DNA of 64,000 bases, from the NCBI RefSeq assembly GCF_905115235.1, contig NC_051849.1, positions 196,171,786 to 196,235,785 on the forward strand. Reading direction: 5' to 3'. The notes below the pieces were generated by a model. It was not told where the DNA came from. It was given only the letters and a program-made list of their open reading frames with translations, and ran no database searches. Both the position numbers and the translations under genes were made by a program. Source of the DNA: Hermetia illucens. Lineage: Eukaryota; Arthropoda; Insecta; Diptera; Stratiomyidae. This document shows positions 46,908 to 64,000 of the stretch, one piece after another (the first letter of the stretch is position 1; every line of letters starts with the position of its first letter).

Positions 46908-46914
46908 GCATTTC

Positions 46915-46920
46915 AATAAA
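46915..46920 (+). terminator. Likely polyadenylation signal AATAAA
   Basis: AATAAA begins 8 bp after the stop codon of the Kunitz gene at 46614-46907; a very short 3' UTR. Confidence 0.6.
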
Positions 46921-46929
46921 AAAATAAGA

Positions 46930-47720
46930 AAGAAATCAAAAAAGTGTTTCCACTAAATTAAGATTAATTGGCTTGATCCCAACTATCTATAGTGACGGTA
47001 AAAAAACCAAACTAGAGTTCAAGAGGCACAATAGTCGTCTCAACAAATCCTCGAATCTGAGAATAAATCTCACTGAGATGATTCCGGTGAAAGGTCAATT
47101 TATTGAAAACGTCTCCGGCCTTCATATATATAATTTGTGAATATAATATGTTCTTTGCGATAGTTGGAGATGGATTTTAGTAAACAAAACGCTAAAGCCA
47201 GATGCCTTTCAATCATAACAATAAGTCTGATAACGTGGACTTGGGTCAAATAAAGTGTTAATACATGGGCACCTAATTAGATACCCTTCCCGCTTTTAGA
47301 TAGAAATTCGCTTAAAATTTACTGAATTTTAGAATTTTGATCGAAATACATTTTGGATTTCCTCAAATTACCGTAAGTATCAACAAAGCTTCGGCTATGA
47401 TTACACTGACGTCAATATTTAGCCAGCAAGAAACCTTAGATTTTAAAGTTGCAAAATCTTTCTCTCCTTCCTAAGCCTTTATCGTGTTCGGTAGCGGAGT
47501 TAACCCATCTAAATCGGATTTGCCAAAAGACTCTCAAATCGCTATCTAAAGTATTAACCCGTTGTCATTTCAGTCCACCTTTGCGTCATTCCCCTTTAAC
47601 TTAGAGCTCTCGTCAACGCGATTTGCATGACCATGCCATCGATGATCCCTTTCACGCAATTTTTCTAGGGCAGACGCAACTTCATGTTTAACCCACTCCA
47701 AACAAACAATGTCAAAATAC
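46930..47720. other. Unassigned spacer
   Basis: AT-rich sequence with no recognised gene or element. Confidence 0.4.
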
Positions 47721-47724
47721 TATT

Positions 47725-48776
47725 GAGGAATTTTAATGCGAAAATCGGAAACGAAAGCTGGCATCGGGGAACCACTGGATGACACAGCCTCCATGAGGAA
47801 TGCAATCATAACAGTCATCGATTAATTACATTCGCCAGCAGTAGGAATCTTGTCGTAAGCTCCACATACTTCCCCCACCAGATGCATATACCTTCGACCA
47901 AATTGACTACGCCCTCATTGGTATATGATGGTCATCCAGTATATTGTATGAACCTATCGGGGAGTAAATTGCGATTCAGACCCTCACCTGGTGAAGGCAA
48001 CATATCGATGCAGAATCTGCTCAATGCACCAATAGGGAATCAGCCCTACCAAAATCTTCACCGCTGATAAACTCCTGAGCAATACCACGCCGCTGGCAGA
48101 AAAAACTATCACCTATTCTACACGACATCAGAGACACAGATATACATAGGTTCTGGGGCGAACTTAAAAGCACTATCAAGGAAGTCACAGACAAGGTCGT
48201 CCCGGCGAACCCAAATTGACTGCTTTGACAATGAATGCAGAATATCACTCGACGCAAAGAACGAAGCCTACCGAAAATATATCCAACGTGCAACCAGAGC
48301 CAAAAAAGAAAAGTATGACGAGCTACGGCGAATTTCGAATCAACCCAGGACTTGCCTCTGCAAAAGATAAAGATAGAAACATCATCAACGATGACGACAG
48401 CATCAACAAACGCTGGGCGTCCTATTTTGAAGAGCTTTTGAATTCAACACCTGGGGCCCCCATACAATTAGTCCAAACCGATGGCGGTATTGGTGATCCT
48501 GGCCCCACTATACATCCTCCGACAGTAGAAGAAGTTGATCTCGCGATCTCTGAAATCAAAGAAAGCGCCAGGTGCGGAGAAGGTTCCAGCCGAGCTGTTG
48601 AAATCCGATGAAGCGAGTCTACTAACTGCGATACAACAACTACTGCTGCGAATCTGGGAGGACGAGGAGATCCCAAACGACTGGCGCAGGAACATCATCT
48701 GTCCGATCCACAAAGAAGAGATAGATTGCGTTGTGAAAACTGCAGAGGCATTTCACTAGTCTGTTCGTCCTATAAA
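47725..48776 (+). mobile_element. RTE-like LINE (relative of group A): EN end, linker, RT start
   Basis: Near 47740-47960 is a degraded endonuclease C-terminus. The linker and RT entry at 48216-48760 read SINKRWASYFEELLNSTPGA, PPTVEEVDLAISEIK, then KKAPGAEKVPAELLKSDEAS, IWEDEEIPNDWRRNIICPIH and CENCRGISLVCSSYKI. This is the CFDP2-type RTE order. It stops at 48776, where an antisense group A 3' end begins. Confidence 0.7.
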
Positions 48777-49205
48777 ATCATCATCATCAAAGGCGCAACA
48801 ACCAATATCCGGTCTAGACCTGTCTTAATAAGCAACTCCAGACATCTAGCTTTTGCGCCGAGGTCCACCAATTTGGTATCCCTAAAAGCTGCCTCGAATC
48901 CCAGCCTACGACATCGCTCTATCTCAGATAGGGTTTGCTTTGTCTTCTTTTTCTACCATAGATATTGCCCTTTAACAGTTTCCGGGCTGGATCATCCTCA
49001 GCCATAAGGATTAAGTGATCCGCCCATTGAGCCGGATTTGAACCAAAACCAGACGGTCTAAGCTGAAATAGGCTCTATTGGCAGCGAACAACTGTGCGCG
49101 AATTTCATCATTATAGCTGTTATCAGTTGTGATTTTTGACTATAGATAGGAGAAATTTTCAACCGTCTCAAAATTGTAGTCCCCTCTCTTTATTGTTTTC
49201 CTTTG
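48777..49205 (-). mobile_element. RTE-like LINE group A, 3' fragment
   Basis: Minus-strand sequence begins at 48777 with ATC repeats (the (GAT)n tail) and carries the C-terminal DNA block seen in the other group A copies. An internal deletion relative to 41.8-42.6 kb removes much of the sequence between the C-terminal block and the thumb. It ends near 49205 with the family's SYLGS segment. Confidence 0.75.
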
Positions 49206-49221
49206 ACCAAGGATCGCAAAT

Positions 49222-49480
49222 AAAAACATAAATTCAGTGAGATATATAAAGTGGCATGTCCAGATTGTGAGCAGTGCTATGCACGAGAGAGAAGCGGAAA
49301 CGGACAGAAGACAAAATAAGAAAAGTGCAATGCTGAAATCAACGTAGCGCGACACATGATTGAAGAGAGATGTGGCATCACATGGGACAACGTAGAAGTG
49401 ATCAAGGAGTGCGGGAACAGGTAGAAGTTGGACGCACAAGAAAGCTTGGCGATCCTCCGGGAACCTGAAAAAATAGATTG
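49222..49480 (+). mobile_element. Penelope-like element GIY-YIG endonuclease fragment
   Basis: The plus strand reads SEIYKVACPDCEQCYARERS, then EINVARHMIEERCGITWDNV, EVIKECGNR and KLDAQESLAILREPE. This fits the C-terminal GIY-YIG nuclease of Penelope-like elements: the GIY-like IYKV, a CxxC-x2-CY insert, the R-x2-H region, and a final ExLxI motif with its catalytic Glu. No RT part of the same element is present nearby. It sits between two RTE fragments. Assignment is from motif memory. Confidence 0.65.
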
Positions 49481-49589
49481 AACCATGACACGGACAACGT
49501 GCAATCGAAGCTTCTGAGAGAGGTGGCAGGGGTGACACCGGCCAACATTAGTGTCTTCACGAATAACTAATGAATAAATAACCCCAATT

Positions 49590-50940
49590 AATGGGTTGAA
49601 AACTTTGATGAACTACTGAGCAACCAGAACATGGGCGAGTTAGAGTTCCAGCCAACTGAATACGAAGAAAAAAATACTGCCACCACCAACTACAGAAGAA
49701 ACAGTCCGTCATAAGCTGCCAGGAGTCGATGGAATTGCAGCCGAATTTAAATATGAAGGTGACCAATTACACCAGGCGGTTCATCAACTTGTGGGAAAGC
49801 GAATCAATGCCTGAGGACTGGCAAAGAGGCATTATCTGTCTCATACATAAACAAGTCGAGAAACCGGAAACTGAACGCTTCAGGTACGAAAGGTTTTGTG
49901 TATTTCTTAGTACGTACCACGTAATATATGCATATATTATGCGAGAGTATCCACTTTCGGGTGATTTTGACATTCATAGTCTTGAATTTGCAAAGAACCA
50001 ACAATTTAACCTATTATAACTATTGTCAGTAAGAGTGCAATTTCCCCCAAATTGTAAATTGGTAAGATCATGCTCTATATTATAGTGGCTGCCTCCTGAT
50101 TTTTTCAGATTTTTCGGTTGGGTAGTTTCTGAGAATGGCCCCCTTAAAAAATGATCACTTTCAACCCTCCACACTCCCCACCTTCGCAACAAATGTCAAA
50201 ACTAAGACCGGCTTCGAAAAGCACTAACTGAGAACTTTAATTTGATAGCCCACATGAAAATTACACCCCCCTTAAGCATGTATTGGGAGCCCCCCCCCGC
50301 TAAATTCGACGTAAAAGGGTGTAACTCACTGTATGCGTAAGCGTTCATAGTTCCCATCTTTCTACCAAATTTGGTATCAATCGCTATAACCGTCTCCGGG
50401 AAAAATGCGTGTGACAGACAGACTGACAGTAAACCGATTTTTATAAGGTTTTGTTTTACACAAAACCTTAAAAGGGAGATATCACACAGTGCAGCAATTA
50501 TAGAGGTATCACGTTGTTGAGTACAATCTATAAGATACTCTCCGTTACCTTGCTAGTCCGGATAGCCCCATGCAAACTCTTGGCCGCGTTCGAGAGAAGA
50601 ATCCTCCGAAGAATTTTTGGCCCCCTACATGAGGACGGACAATTCCGTACCCTACATAACAACGCAATCTATGGGCGATACCATGACCGTCAGGTTGTGG
50701 ATAAAATCCGGCTCAATAGGTTACGGTGGGCGGGTCACTTAATCCGTATGGGTGAGGATGATCCCACCCAGAAAGTGAAAAAGAAGACGAGGCAAACCCT
50801 GCTTAATATGGAGCAACGGCGTATGCCAGGGCGCCAAGCAACTTATAGGGTATCGCATTGGTGGACCTCGGTGCAAAACCGGGATGCCTAGATTTCCTTA
50901 TTGAGGCAGGCCTAGTCCGGATACTGGTTTCTGCGCCGAA
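49590..50940 (+). mobile_element. RTE-like LINE group A, internally deleted and interrupted
   Basis: The linker start (VENFDELLSNQNMGELEF) is at 49590-49660, and DWQRGIICLIHK at 49816-49851. It is interrupted by a 620-bp insertion (49852-50471), then continues with the RT start at 50472-50575 (NYRGITLLSTIYKI equivalent). It then jumps directly to the C-terminal block at 50575-50890 (LLAAFERRILRRIFGPLHED, RLNRLRWAGHLIRMGEDDP). About 600 bp, including the catalytic core, are deleted at 50575. Confidence 0.85.
49852..50471 (+). mobile_element. 620-bp non-autonomous insertion with a 3' hairpin
   Basis: It splits an RTE group A copy at a known point: uninterrupted copies have CATAAAAAGGGAG where this one has CATAAA and, 620 bp later, AAGGGAG. 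The 5' end starts CAAGTCGAGAAACCGG; 13 bp at 49890-49902 (AAGGTTTTGTGTA) are the inverse of the 3' part TACACAAAACCTT. The 3' end carries a perfect 11-bp stem (50444-50454 with 50460-50470). A GTGTGACAGACAGACTGACAG motif lies just before. No coding capacity; relatives are at 10.8-11.0 kb and 63.84 kb to the window end. The superfamily is not determined. Confidence 0.75.
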
Positions 50941-51260
50941 GTACTGCTGAAGTGCCTTTTTGGTACTTCAGGTTCTTGTCGGGTCCTAATATACCACATT
51001 GAAACACTTTGTAAATGATATGAGAGCGACGAAAGTGTGAAAAAGATTCCTCATATTCCCGAGCCTGTCTAGCACAGAGGCGTTGAAACGCGTGTCAACG
51101 GGGCACTTCTGTAGAACCTCCTCTGGTGCTGCACTGTAGCCTTTTTTCTTTAGGTTTTCGGGACAGTTCATCCCTTATGGTTGATCATGGTCAACCCGGA
51201 TAGTCATTTTGATAATCCTCTATACCTTAGATCATAACAAATGTCTAAATAAACTCAATA
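50941..51260. other. Unassigned spacer
   Basis: The minus-strand frame at 50986-51171 shows no recognised motif. It lies between an RTE end and an LTR-like repeat. Confidence 0.3.
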
Positions 51261-51274
51261 ATATTATGGGGTGC

Positions 51275-51386
51275 TGTAGTGTGGAATCGCTGAGCGGAGA
51301 TTCGCCCGAGCTCCACACCAAAGTAGCTCAAGTCACCACGAATGGAAATTCACCCGTCTGAGTGGTTTGCCTACCTGTTATCAGCA
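51275..51386 (+). repeat. LTR-like direct repeat, left copy
   Basis: About 112 bp clearly similar to 53775-53889 (shared blocks such as CCGAGCTCCACACCAA and GGAAATTCACCCG). Direct repeats on both sides of a Gypsy pol region are most simply remnants of the two LTRs. Diverged, hence old. Confidence 0.65.
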
Positions 51387-51589
51387 GGTTGACAGCCATG
51401 AAATTGAGGAGCAATCTGGCAGAAAAAGCAGTCTGCCGTCAACGAAAAATATAGAGAGCCGTGAATAGGAATAATTACGATACGTTTATCCCAAACACCA
51501 TTCTAACATCAGGCATGTAAACGACTGTCCGACTAGCCAACTGGACAAATGACCGCCGCCCAAGAAGTGAAGAAGCGGTAACGTTTTAA

Positions 51590-53760
51590 GTGCGACTGCG
51601 ACCTTTGCCTCTCCACAACATCAACTCAACGTCCGTCAGCACTAAACGACAACGTGAAGTTGCCACTTCCCCTGAATTGACGCCAAGCTCACCCAATGTT
51701 GCAGAATATTCAGGGCGTCCAATTCGACGCGGTTCGCCTTCCAGTCATAATCTTTGCCCTACCATTTTGGCCTGTGCATCAACTGTCGCGCGGCTGAAAC
51801 CTCATGCCCGTTCATATCTTCCGAAAACTGAACTAGTTGGGAGCTCCGGCGGCGGCTACCCATATTAGGTGCAGACTTTCTAGGCCACTATAGATTGCTA
51901 GTGGATCTCCGCTCAGGTCTTTAGGGAAACTACCACCAGCTCTATTGTCAATCTTTCATTCGCGCGCTTCTTAAAAAATATTGGAACATTGCTATCAAAA
52001 GTAGTCTCGCGCAGCCAGCTAAGCGTGATATATAGCACATCTGCACTACCAGCTCCCATATTTTCTCGAAAGTGCGTCTATTACCACTCGAGGAACTTGC
52101 TGTTGCTAAGAAAGAATTCGACACAATTTTAAAGCAAGGAATTCGCACACCATCAAATAGCTGCTGGTATTCTACACTACCCATGGTCCCAAATGAAGAC
52201 CAGACCAGACCGCTATCCCATACCACTCGCTAACTGCCGTGTTTGCACGACTTAGCCAAGGTGTACCATCCAGAAGCTATTCCGAAAACACCAACATGCA
52301 CCTCTTTCGGACTCTTCGAGTTCACATGGATGCCGTTTGTTCTGTGCAATGCGGCGCAAACTTTTCAGAGGTTTTGGTCGCCGCTTCTTCAGAGTCTGCG
52401 CATTTGAAGCATCTCGAATGTATTTTTCAACGTCTCCTTGGGGCTGGTTTGGTACTTAACGTTGAAAAATGAAAATTCCTTCAAAAGCAGGCGAAATTTT
52501 GGGGCACATGATTTCTCCTGGAGGAAATTCACTCGAATCCAGACAAGCTTCAGGCTATCCCAGACTTCCCGCAACTTAAAACAGTCGTTTCTTGCCCAAA
52601 GCCGCATAATATCAAACGATCATAAACGCCTGCTTGTCTGGACCCAAGACCAAAGACTCACGCCTGATTGCGTGGTCCATGGAGGTCCCTTTTCGATTCA
52701 ACCTCCAAAATACTCTGCGAGAACTCTGGAGAGGGACCTAGGAGGGAGCATTCCGTGGAGTACACGGTATTCGAACAACGAATCGGCTGGTTACAAGCAA
52801 ATATTTCTGACTCTCAATGAATAAGGATGTTAACTCGACGGTCAGATATTGCATCGCGTGCCAGCAGTGTAAAGTCATCAAGCACGTACAGAAAAAAGTA
52901 GGCTCATTCCCTCGGCTTACAAAGCGTTTACATACGATCCACATCGAGATCATTCTCATTCAATTATTGCCTCACAATCATCGATAGGTTCACGCGCTAG
53001 CCTGAAGCTACACCTCTGGTCGTCATTACCGCACAATTGTGTGCCGAAGCCCTTTGTCGGCAATGGATCCCACGCTTTCAAGCCGAAGTTATTATTGACC
53101 AAGGAATGCAGTTCCGAGTCTACCCTATTCTCGGAGTTAAACAAACTACTAGGATTCAAACGCCATCGGACGACTGCATACCACCCGAAACCCAATGGGA
53201 TGCTGGAGTGCTAGAATAAGACATTGGAGGCTATAATGGCACACCATGACTCTTCGTGGTAGCAACTCCTGCTTTTTATTCTAATTGGCCTACGTACAAA
53301 CCATCGTGAAAAATTTGCCGCCAGTTCCACCGAGCTTGTATACGGAGAGAATTTGAGACTCCCCAGCGATCCTGTGTTTTATACCAGGTCAGCCGTTTCC
53401 ACTACTGGGTTTTTGCGATTGCCGCGGGACGCAGTAGCCAAATTAAAATCACCCCCCCCCCCTCCCCTCCAGTCATTCTTCAACGTAGGCTAACACCCCC
53501 AAGGACCAGGATGTCTGCACACACGTCTTAGTTCGCGTGGATGCTTCCCGAAAGGCTTTGCAACCACCATATGAGGGCCCATATGAAGTATTGAACAGAA
53601 GGGAGTACTTCTTTAGGCTTGACGTTGACGGCAGAGCCAAGAACGAGTTCCGTGTCCAGGCTAAAGCCTTTTGTTTCCGGGGCTGATTCGATCTGCGCCC
53701 CTAAAATTGGTGGACCAGAAATCGGGTTTTGTCGTTGAAACCCAGTATCAGCTGGGGATG
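51590..53760 (+). mobile_element. Fossil Ty3/Gypsy LTR retrotransposon, internal region
   Basis: Plus-strand remains in Gypsy order: a protease-to-RT region at 51590-52220 (wording near YRLLVDLRSGL), RT at 52340-52640 (SESAHLKHLECIFQRLLGAG, then the segment after it), the integrase zinc-finger region near 52850-52930 (CQQCKVIKHVQKK), a degraded integrase core at 53030-53180, and a C-terminal region to about 53700. The copy is badly broken with many breaks and is much shorter than a full element. LTR-like repeats flank it. Old by the divergence of these repeats. Confidence 0.75.
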
Positions 53761-53774
53761 AAGTAGCGCGGAGG

Positions 53775-53889
53775 CGTTGTAATGTGAAGTCGCTTAACGG
53801 AGATTCGTCCGAGCTCCACACCAAGGTAGCGCAACTCACCACTACTGGAAATTCACCCGCCTGAGTGGCTCGCCTACCTGTTGTCAGCA
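53775..53889 (+). repeat. LTR-like direct repeat, right copy
   Basis: Partner of 51275-51386; see there. Confidence 0.65.
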
Positions 53890-54245
53890 CGATAATATAT
53901 AGTAAATTCTTAATTGTTATGCGGTTCACATTTTCTATCGAGCAAAAATTGAGTTCACCACTAATAGAATGAGGTAATAAGTAGATTCTGAAATCAAAAC
54001 AATTTACAGATATTTAATTAAGTTAAAAATTATGTAATTTTTGTATAAAATCCTCAATTAAAGTGGGACTATAATCACACCGTCAGTTTTATGCAACCAA
54101 ACCCATTTTAATTGAACCATGAATCCGCTTGCTTCATGTATATTTGACGAAGTCTAATCACTAAAACTATTCACCCGTTTTTTTGCATTGTTAATAACAA
54201 TCATATTGCATTGATTAAACTCTATTTTCCGGTGGAAGTATTAAT

Positions 54246-54251
54246 TTTATT
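54246..54251 (-). terminator. Likely polyadenylation signal AATAAA
   Basis: AATAAA on the minus strand, 10 bp after the stop codon of the zinc-finger gene. Confidence 0.5.
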
Positions 54252-54261
54252 TTTGCAACCT

Positions 54262-60547
<6,286 letters not shown>

Positions 60548-60802
60548 CTGAAAATTTATTGGAAAATAAAAAAACATTATAAAATAACTTTGTCAAGTAA
60601 TAAGGAAACAACATTCAACTAAGAAGCGGACAGGAAACAACTAAGTTAAACTTGACTTGAAATTAGATAATATTGGGGGCCAAATTTTGGACCCCAAATA
60701 AGAGGAAGGGGAAAGCTTTTATGTTAGTAAGTGGTAAAGGCCATCATTTGAATCATCGAGAGTTCAGATTTGTCAATACTAATGTCGAACTGAAAACATA
60801 AG
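60548..60802. other. Intron upstream of the visible ZAD exon
   Basis: Begins at the acceptor TTTTCAG/G before the ZAD exon. AT-rich; the missing first ZAD half is not found here. Confidence 0.4.
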
Positions 60803-63472
60803 CGAACGGCTATGCATTCTGCGCTTGCGAGGCAAATTTAGAAATATAAGCCTCATTAACGTCCACACCCCTACAGAGGGGACTGCAGAGTCGGAGAAGG
60901 ATACCTTTTACGAGGCAGTAGAATGAACCCTCGAAGCCTGCCCCAGATATGATATCAAAATCATGCTTGGGGATTTTCACAGTCAAGTAGGGGCGGAGCC
61001 CGTATTCAGGCGATACGTTGGCTTCCATAGCTTACATCCAAATGCAAATTATAATGGACTGCGGATTATTCAATTAGAAGTGTCACACGAAATGGTTGTT
61101 GGAAATACCTGGTTTGCGCGGAAAGCGGTCCACAAACACATGTGGGCTTCTCCAGACGGGACCACTTTCAACCAAATTGACCACGTGTTGATCGAACACC
61201 GCCACCTCGCAGCCTTGATGAATGGAAGCACATATAGGGAGGCCAATATAGACTCGGATCACTATCTCGTTGACACGGTGCTCCGAGCTCGAATAACAAC
61301 ACCACCAAGAATCCCCTCTGACAATTAGGTGAGAGTTAACACTGAAGTCATCCACAACATAGAACTCCGCAACACCTATAGGAGTGAAATGGATACCGCA
61401 ATAACCGCACTCAACAGAGATTCTGGAGATGAAGCATCAACAAATGATCTTCACAATGACCTGAAGAACGTTATCATAAATATGGCCACAAACATACTTG
61501 ACCCCAGCCGCAAAAGAGTCGGAACGGCTGGTTTGACGATGAGTGTAAGCTAGCAACGGAACGGAAGAATGCCGCATACTGAGTAATATTGCATTCTCAA
61601 AGGACGCAGGCGCGCGCGGGGACTTATCATGAACTCCGGCGAGCGGAGAAGCGACTTCACATACGGAAAAAGGAAGCCAGCGAGAACCAACAAGTCTGTG
61701 AACTGGAAAAGCACAGGGAGTAACCGCACCAGGTGCGGCAGTTTTACCAACAAGTCAGCAGGATGAAGCCTTACATACCTCGATGTTCATCCTGCCGAAA
61801 CAAAGATTGAAATCTGATTTCCAACAGAATGGGCATATTAGAGCGATGGGTTGAGTACTTTGATGAACTACTGAACAACCAGAGCATCGGCGAGTTGGAG
61901 GTCCCACCAGCTGAAGACGACGGACAAATACTGCCACCACCTAGTATAGTAGAAACAGTCTATGCAGTTCATCGGCTTAAAAATCTTAAGTCGCCAGGGG
62001 CCGATGGAGTTACAGCCGAATTGGTTAAATATGGAGGCGACCAATTACACTAAGTGGTTCATCAACTTGTGCTCAAGGTGCGGGACAGCGAATCAATACC
62101 TGATGACTGGCAAAGAGGCATTATCTGTCTCATACATAAAAAGGGAGATATCACACAGAGCAGCAATTATAAAGGTATCACGTTACTGAGTACCATCTAT
62201 AAGATATTCTCCGCTATCTTGCTAGGCCGGATAGCCCCATATGTCCACAACATCATTGGTCCATATCAAGGCGGCTTCACTCCAGGCAAGTCAGCAACAG
62301 ATTAGATTTTCTCTCTGCGGCAAGCGATGGAAAAATTGTTGAAATATGGACATCAGTTGCACCATCTTGTCATCGACTTTGAGACCGTCTATGATAGCAT
62401 AGCCAGGGTAAAACTGTACACGGCCATGAGAGAATTCGGTATTCCGACGAAATTAATAAGACTGACTATTCTGACCCTGACCAATGTGCGAGGCCAGACA
62501 AAAGCAGCAGGATCACTCTGAAGACCATTCGACATCAACAACGGTCTACGACAAGGGGATGCCCTATCATGTGTTCTCTTTATCCTGGCCCTGGAAAAGT
62601 GATGCTGAGGTAAATGCAAGAGGTACGATCCTCTTGAAGCCCACCCAACTGCTGGCCTATGCTGACAATATCGTCATCATGGGAAGAACCACCCGAGACG
62701 TACAAACTGCCTTCATCCAGATCGAGCAGGCGGCAATTGGTGCGAGATCTTGGACTACACATCAATGAATTCAATACAAAATATATGGTGGCAATCTCAG
62801 CACCAAAAACTAACCAACCAACAACATCAAACAGCACTGGTCAAACGGGAGAATAAATATGGGAGACTAAAACTTTGAGACCGTTGATAATTTCTCCTAT
62901 CTAGGGTCGAAAATCACAACCGATAACAGCTACGATGATGCAATCCGCGCACGGTTGTTGTCAGCCAACGGACCCTATTTCACCTTACAAAAACTGTTCC
63001 GCTTGAAACATCTTACCAAAGGGCCAGTCCTCATGTATTCCTCGGAGACTTGGGTTCTTAGCAAGAAAATTTCCGAACTCTTCACCGCGTTCGAGAGAAG
63101 AATCCTCCGAAGAATTTTTGGCCCCCTACATGAGGATGAACAATTCCGTAGCCTACATAACGACGAAATCTATGAGCGATACCATGACCGTCAGGTTGTG
63201 AATAAAATCCGACTCAATAGGTTACGGTGGACGGGTCACTTAATCCGTATGGATGAGGATGATCCAGGCCGGAAAGTCTATAAGGGCAATATCTATGGCA
63301 GAAAAAGAAGACCAGGCAGAACCTGCCTGAGATGAAGCAATGGCGTTGGTCAAGACGCTTTTAGGGATATCGAATTGGTGGACCTCGGCGGAAAACCAGG
63401 CTGTCTGGAGTTCCTTATTAAGGCAAGCCCAGACCGGATACCGGTTGTTGCGCCGTTGATGATGATGATTAA
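60803..63472 (+). mobile_element. RTE-like LINE group A, longest copy
   Basis: From left to right: endonuclease C-terminal half at 60830-61328 (LGDFHSQVGAEPVFRRYVGF, TWFARKAVHKHMWASPDGTT, NQIDHVLIEHRH, NIDSDHYLVDTVL), the linker (61329-61800), and then RWVEYFDELLNNQSIGELEV, KNLKSPGADGVTAELVKYGG, DDWQRGIICLIHKKGDI, NYKGITLLSTIYKI, the palm, and LLAYADNIVIMGRTTRDVQ, where the catalytic YADD reads YADN. The C-terminal block follows (ERRILRRIFGPLHEDEQF, RLNRLRWTGHLIRMDEDDPG) and a (GAT)n tail near 63458-63470. Frameshifts and stops break it. It is antisense to the zinc-finger gene and lies upstream of the visible ZAD exon, probably in its first intron. Confidence 0.9.
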
Positions 63473-63837
63473 GCCAAATGTTAGTCTCTAGGTAAAGTTG
63501 AGCTGTTAGAGATAAGTTTTGTATTAAGTTTAGTCATAAGCTATATTAAACCAAATTAATGAGAAATAAATTGAGTGTGTTATTAAAAAACATAGAATGC
63601 AATAAGTTTACGTGAAATGCAATAATTTGAATTTCAATAACTTTGCTAGAAATAAATTGCGTTCGAGTTATGTCCTATATTATGCCTATACTAGCACCCA
63701 ATTTTGTATTTGTAGGACAAACTTTTCGGGAAAATTTTCAAAATATGGTAATATACTATTATTAACTTTATTTGTAGAGATATCGGAACGGGATGTATTT
63801 TGAGGCCTAGATTTTGTAGGGATGCATCACTGGGAAT
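63473..63837. other. AT-rich spacer
   Basis: No gene recognised. I searched the minus strand for the first ZAD exon (CxxC followed by a conserved Arg/Leu region) without success. Confidence 0.4.
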
Positions 63838-64000
63838 TTTTTTTCAGATTTTTTGGTTGGGTAGGTTCTGAGCACGAGACTTGTTGCACTTTTTGGGGTA
63901 CAGATCAGTTTCGAAAAGTGCTAATCAAACCCTTTCATTCGATACCCCACATGACCATACTCTGCAAAAAAACCACTTGCATCCTCCTTTCGCATGTATG
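63838..64000 (+). repeat. Further copy of the 49.85-kb repeat, cut by the window end
   Basis: Matches the interior of the 620-bp element at about 50098-50280: TTTTTTCAGATTTTT, GGTTGGGTAG, TTCTGAG, then TTTCGAAAAGTGCTAA against TTCGAAAAGCACTAA and ATGCATGTAT-like sequence at the end. Only the middle of the element is visible before the window ends. Confidence 0.55.

Noticed and set aside
53448-53467. C-run next to the Gypsy remains
   Set aside because: Simple homopolymer-like tract in a decayed fossil; no sign of function.

Overview
The window looks like nuclear DNA from an insect, most likely a fly. It holds a ZAD/C2H2 zinc-finger gene (an arthropod-expanded family), a 1.29-kb mariner with TA duplications, and R1-, LOA/Jockey- and RTE-clade LINEs. 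All host introns seen are short (52-105 bp) except one. From memory the RTE repertoire resembles stratiomyid flies such as Hermetia; that is a weak inference. I saw no bacterial, viral or organellar genes, no CRISPR array and no RNA gene I could support.

Host genes are few. Four small secreted single-Kunitz-domain genes lie at 21.5-21.9 kb (-), 29.1-29.4 kb (-), 36.36-36.66 kb (-) and 46.6-46.9 kb (+). All have the same plan: a 67-70 bp signal-peptide exon ending in phase 1, and a last exon of exactly 164 bp carrying the six-cysteine domain. One has an additional 24-nt exon. They are dispersed tandem paralogs separated by transposon debris. From 54.26 kb to beyond the right edge runs a multi-exon ZAD/zinc-finger gene on the minus strand; at least five exons are visible, with a 4.6-kb intron full of LINE remains, and a LINE also lies upstream of its first visible exon.

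Nearly everything else is mobile-element sequence. 0-5 kb: a decayed LOA-like LINE carrying a nested 0.2-kb inverted-repeat element. 6.7-9.6 kb: RTE fragments. 9.8-10.8 kb: an approximately 490-bp tandem duplication. 11.4-14.2 kb: an R1-type LINE split by a mariner. 15.8-19.1 kb: LOA-like and R1-like fragments. 22.1-28.3 kb: a mariner remnant, RTE copies, and a fossil Gypsy integrase split by a 5'-truncated RTE. 30.3-36.1 kb: LOA-, RTE- and Jockey/CR1-like remnants. 37.3-40.7 kb: the best-preserved LINE, R1-like. 41.4-44.8 kb: RTE and R1 pieces. 47.7-50.9 kb: RTE copies, a Penelope-like GIY-YIG fragment and a 620-bp non-autonomous insertion. 51.3-53.9 kb: an old broken Gypsy copy between LTR-like direct repeats. 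60.8-63.5 kb: the longest RTE copy.

I found no clearly novel system. The most informative items are the Kunitz cluster (two genes only visible after splicing by eye), the 24-nt exon, the multiple-of-three stop-free introns in two of the four genes, and several nested insertions whose empty sites or target duplications can be read directly.
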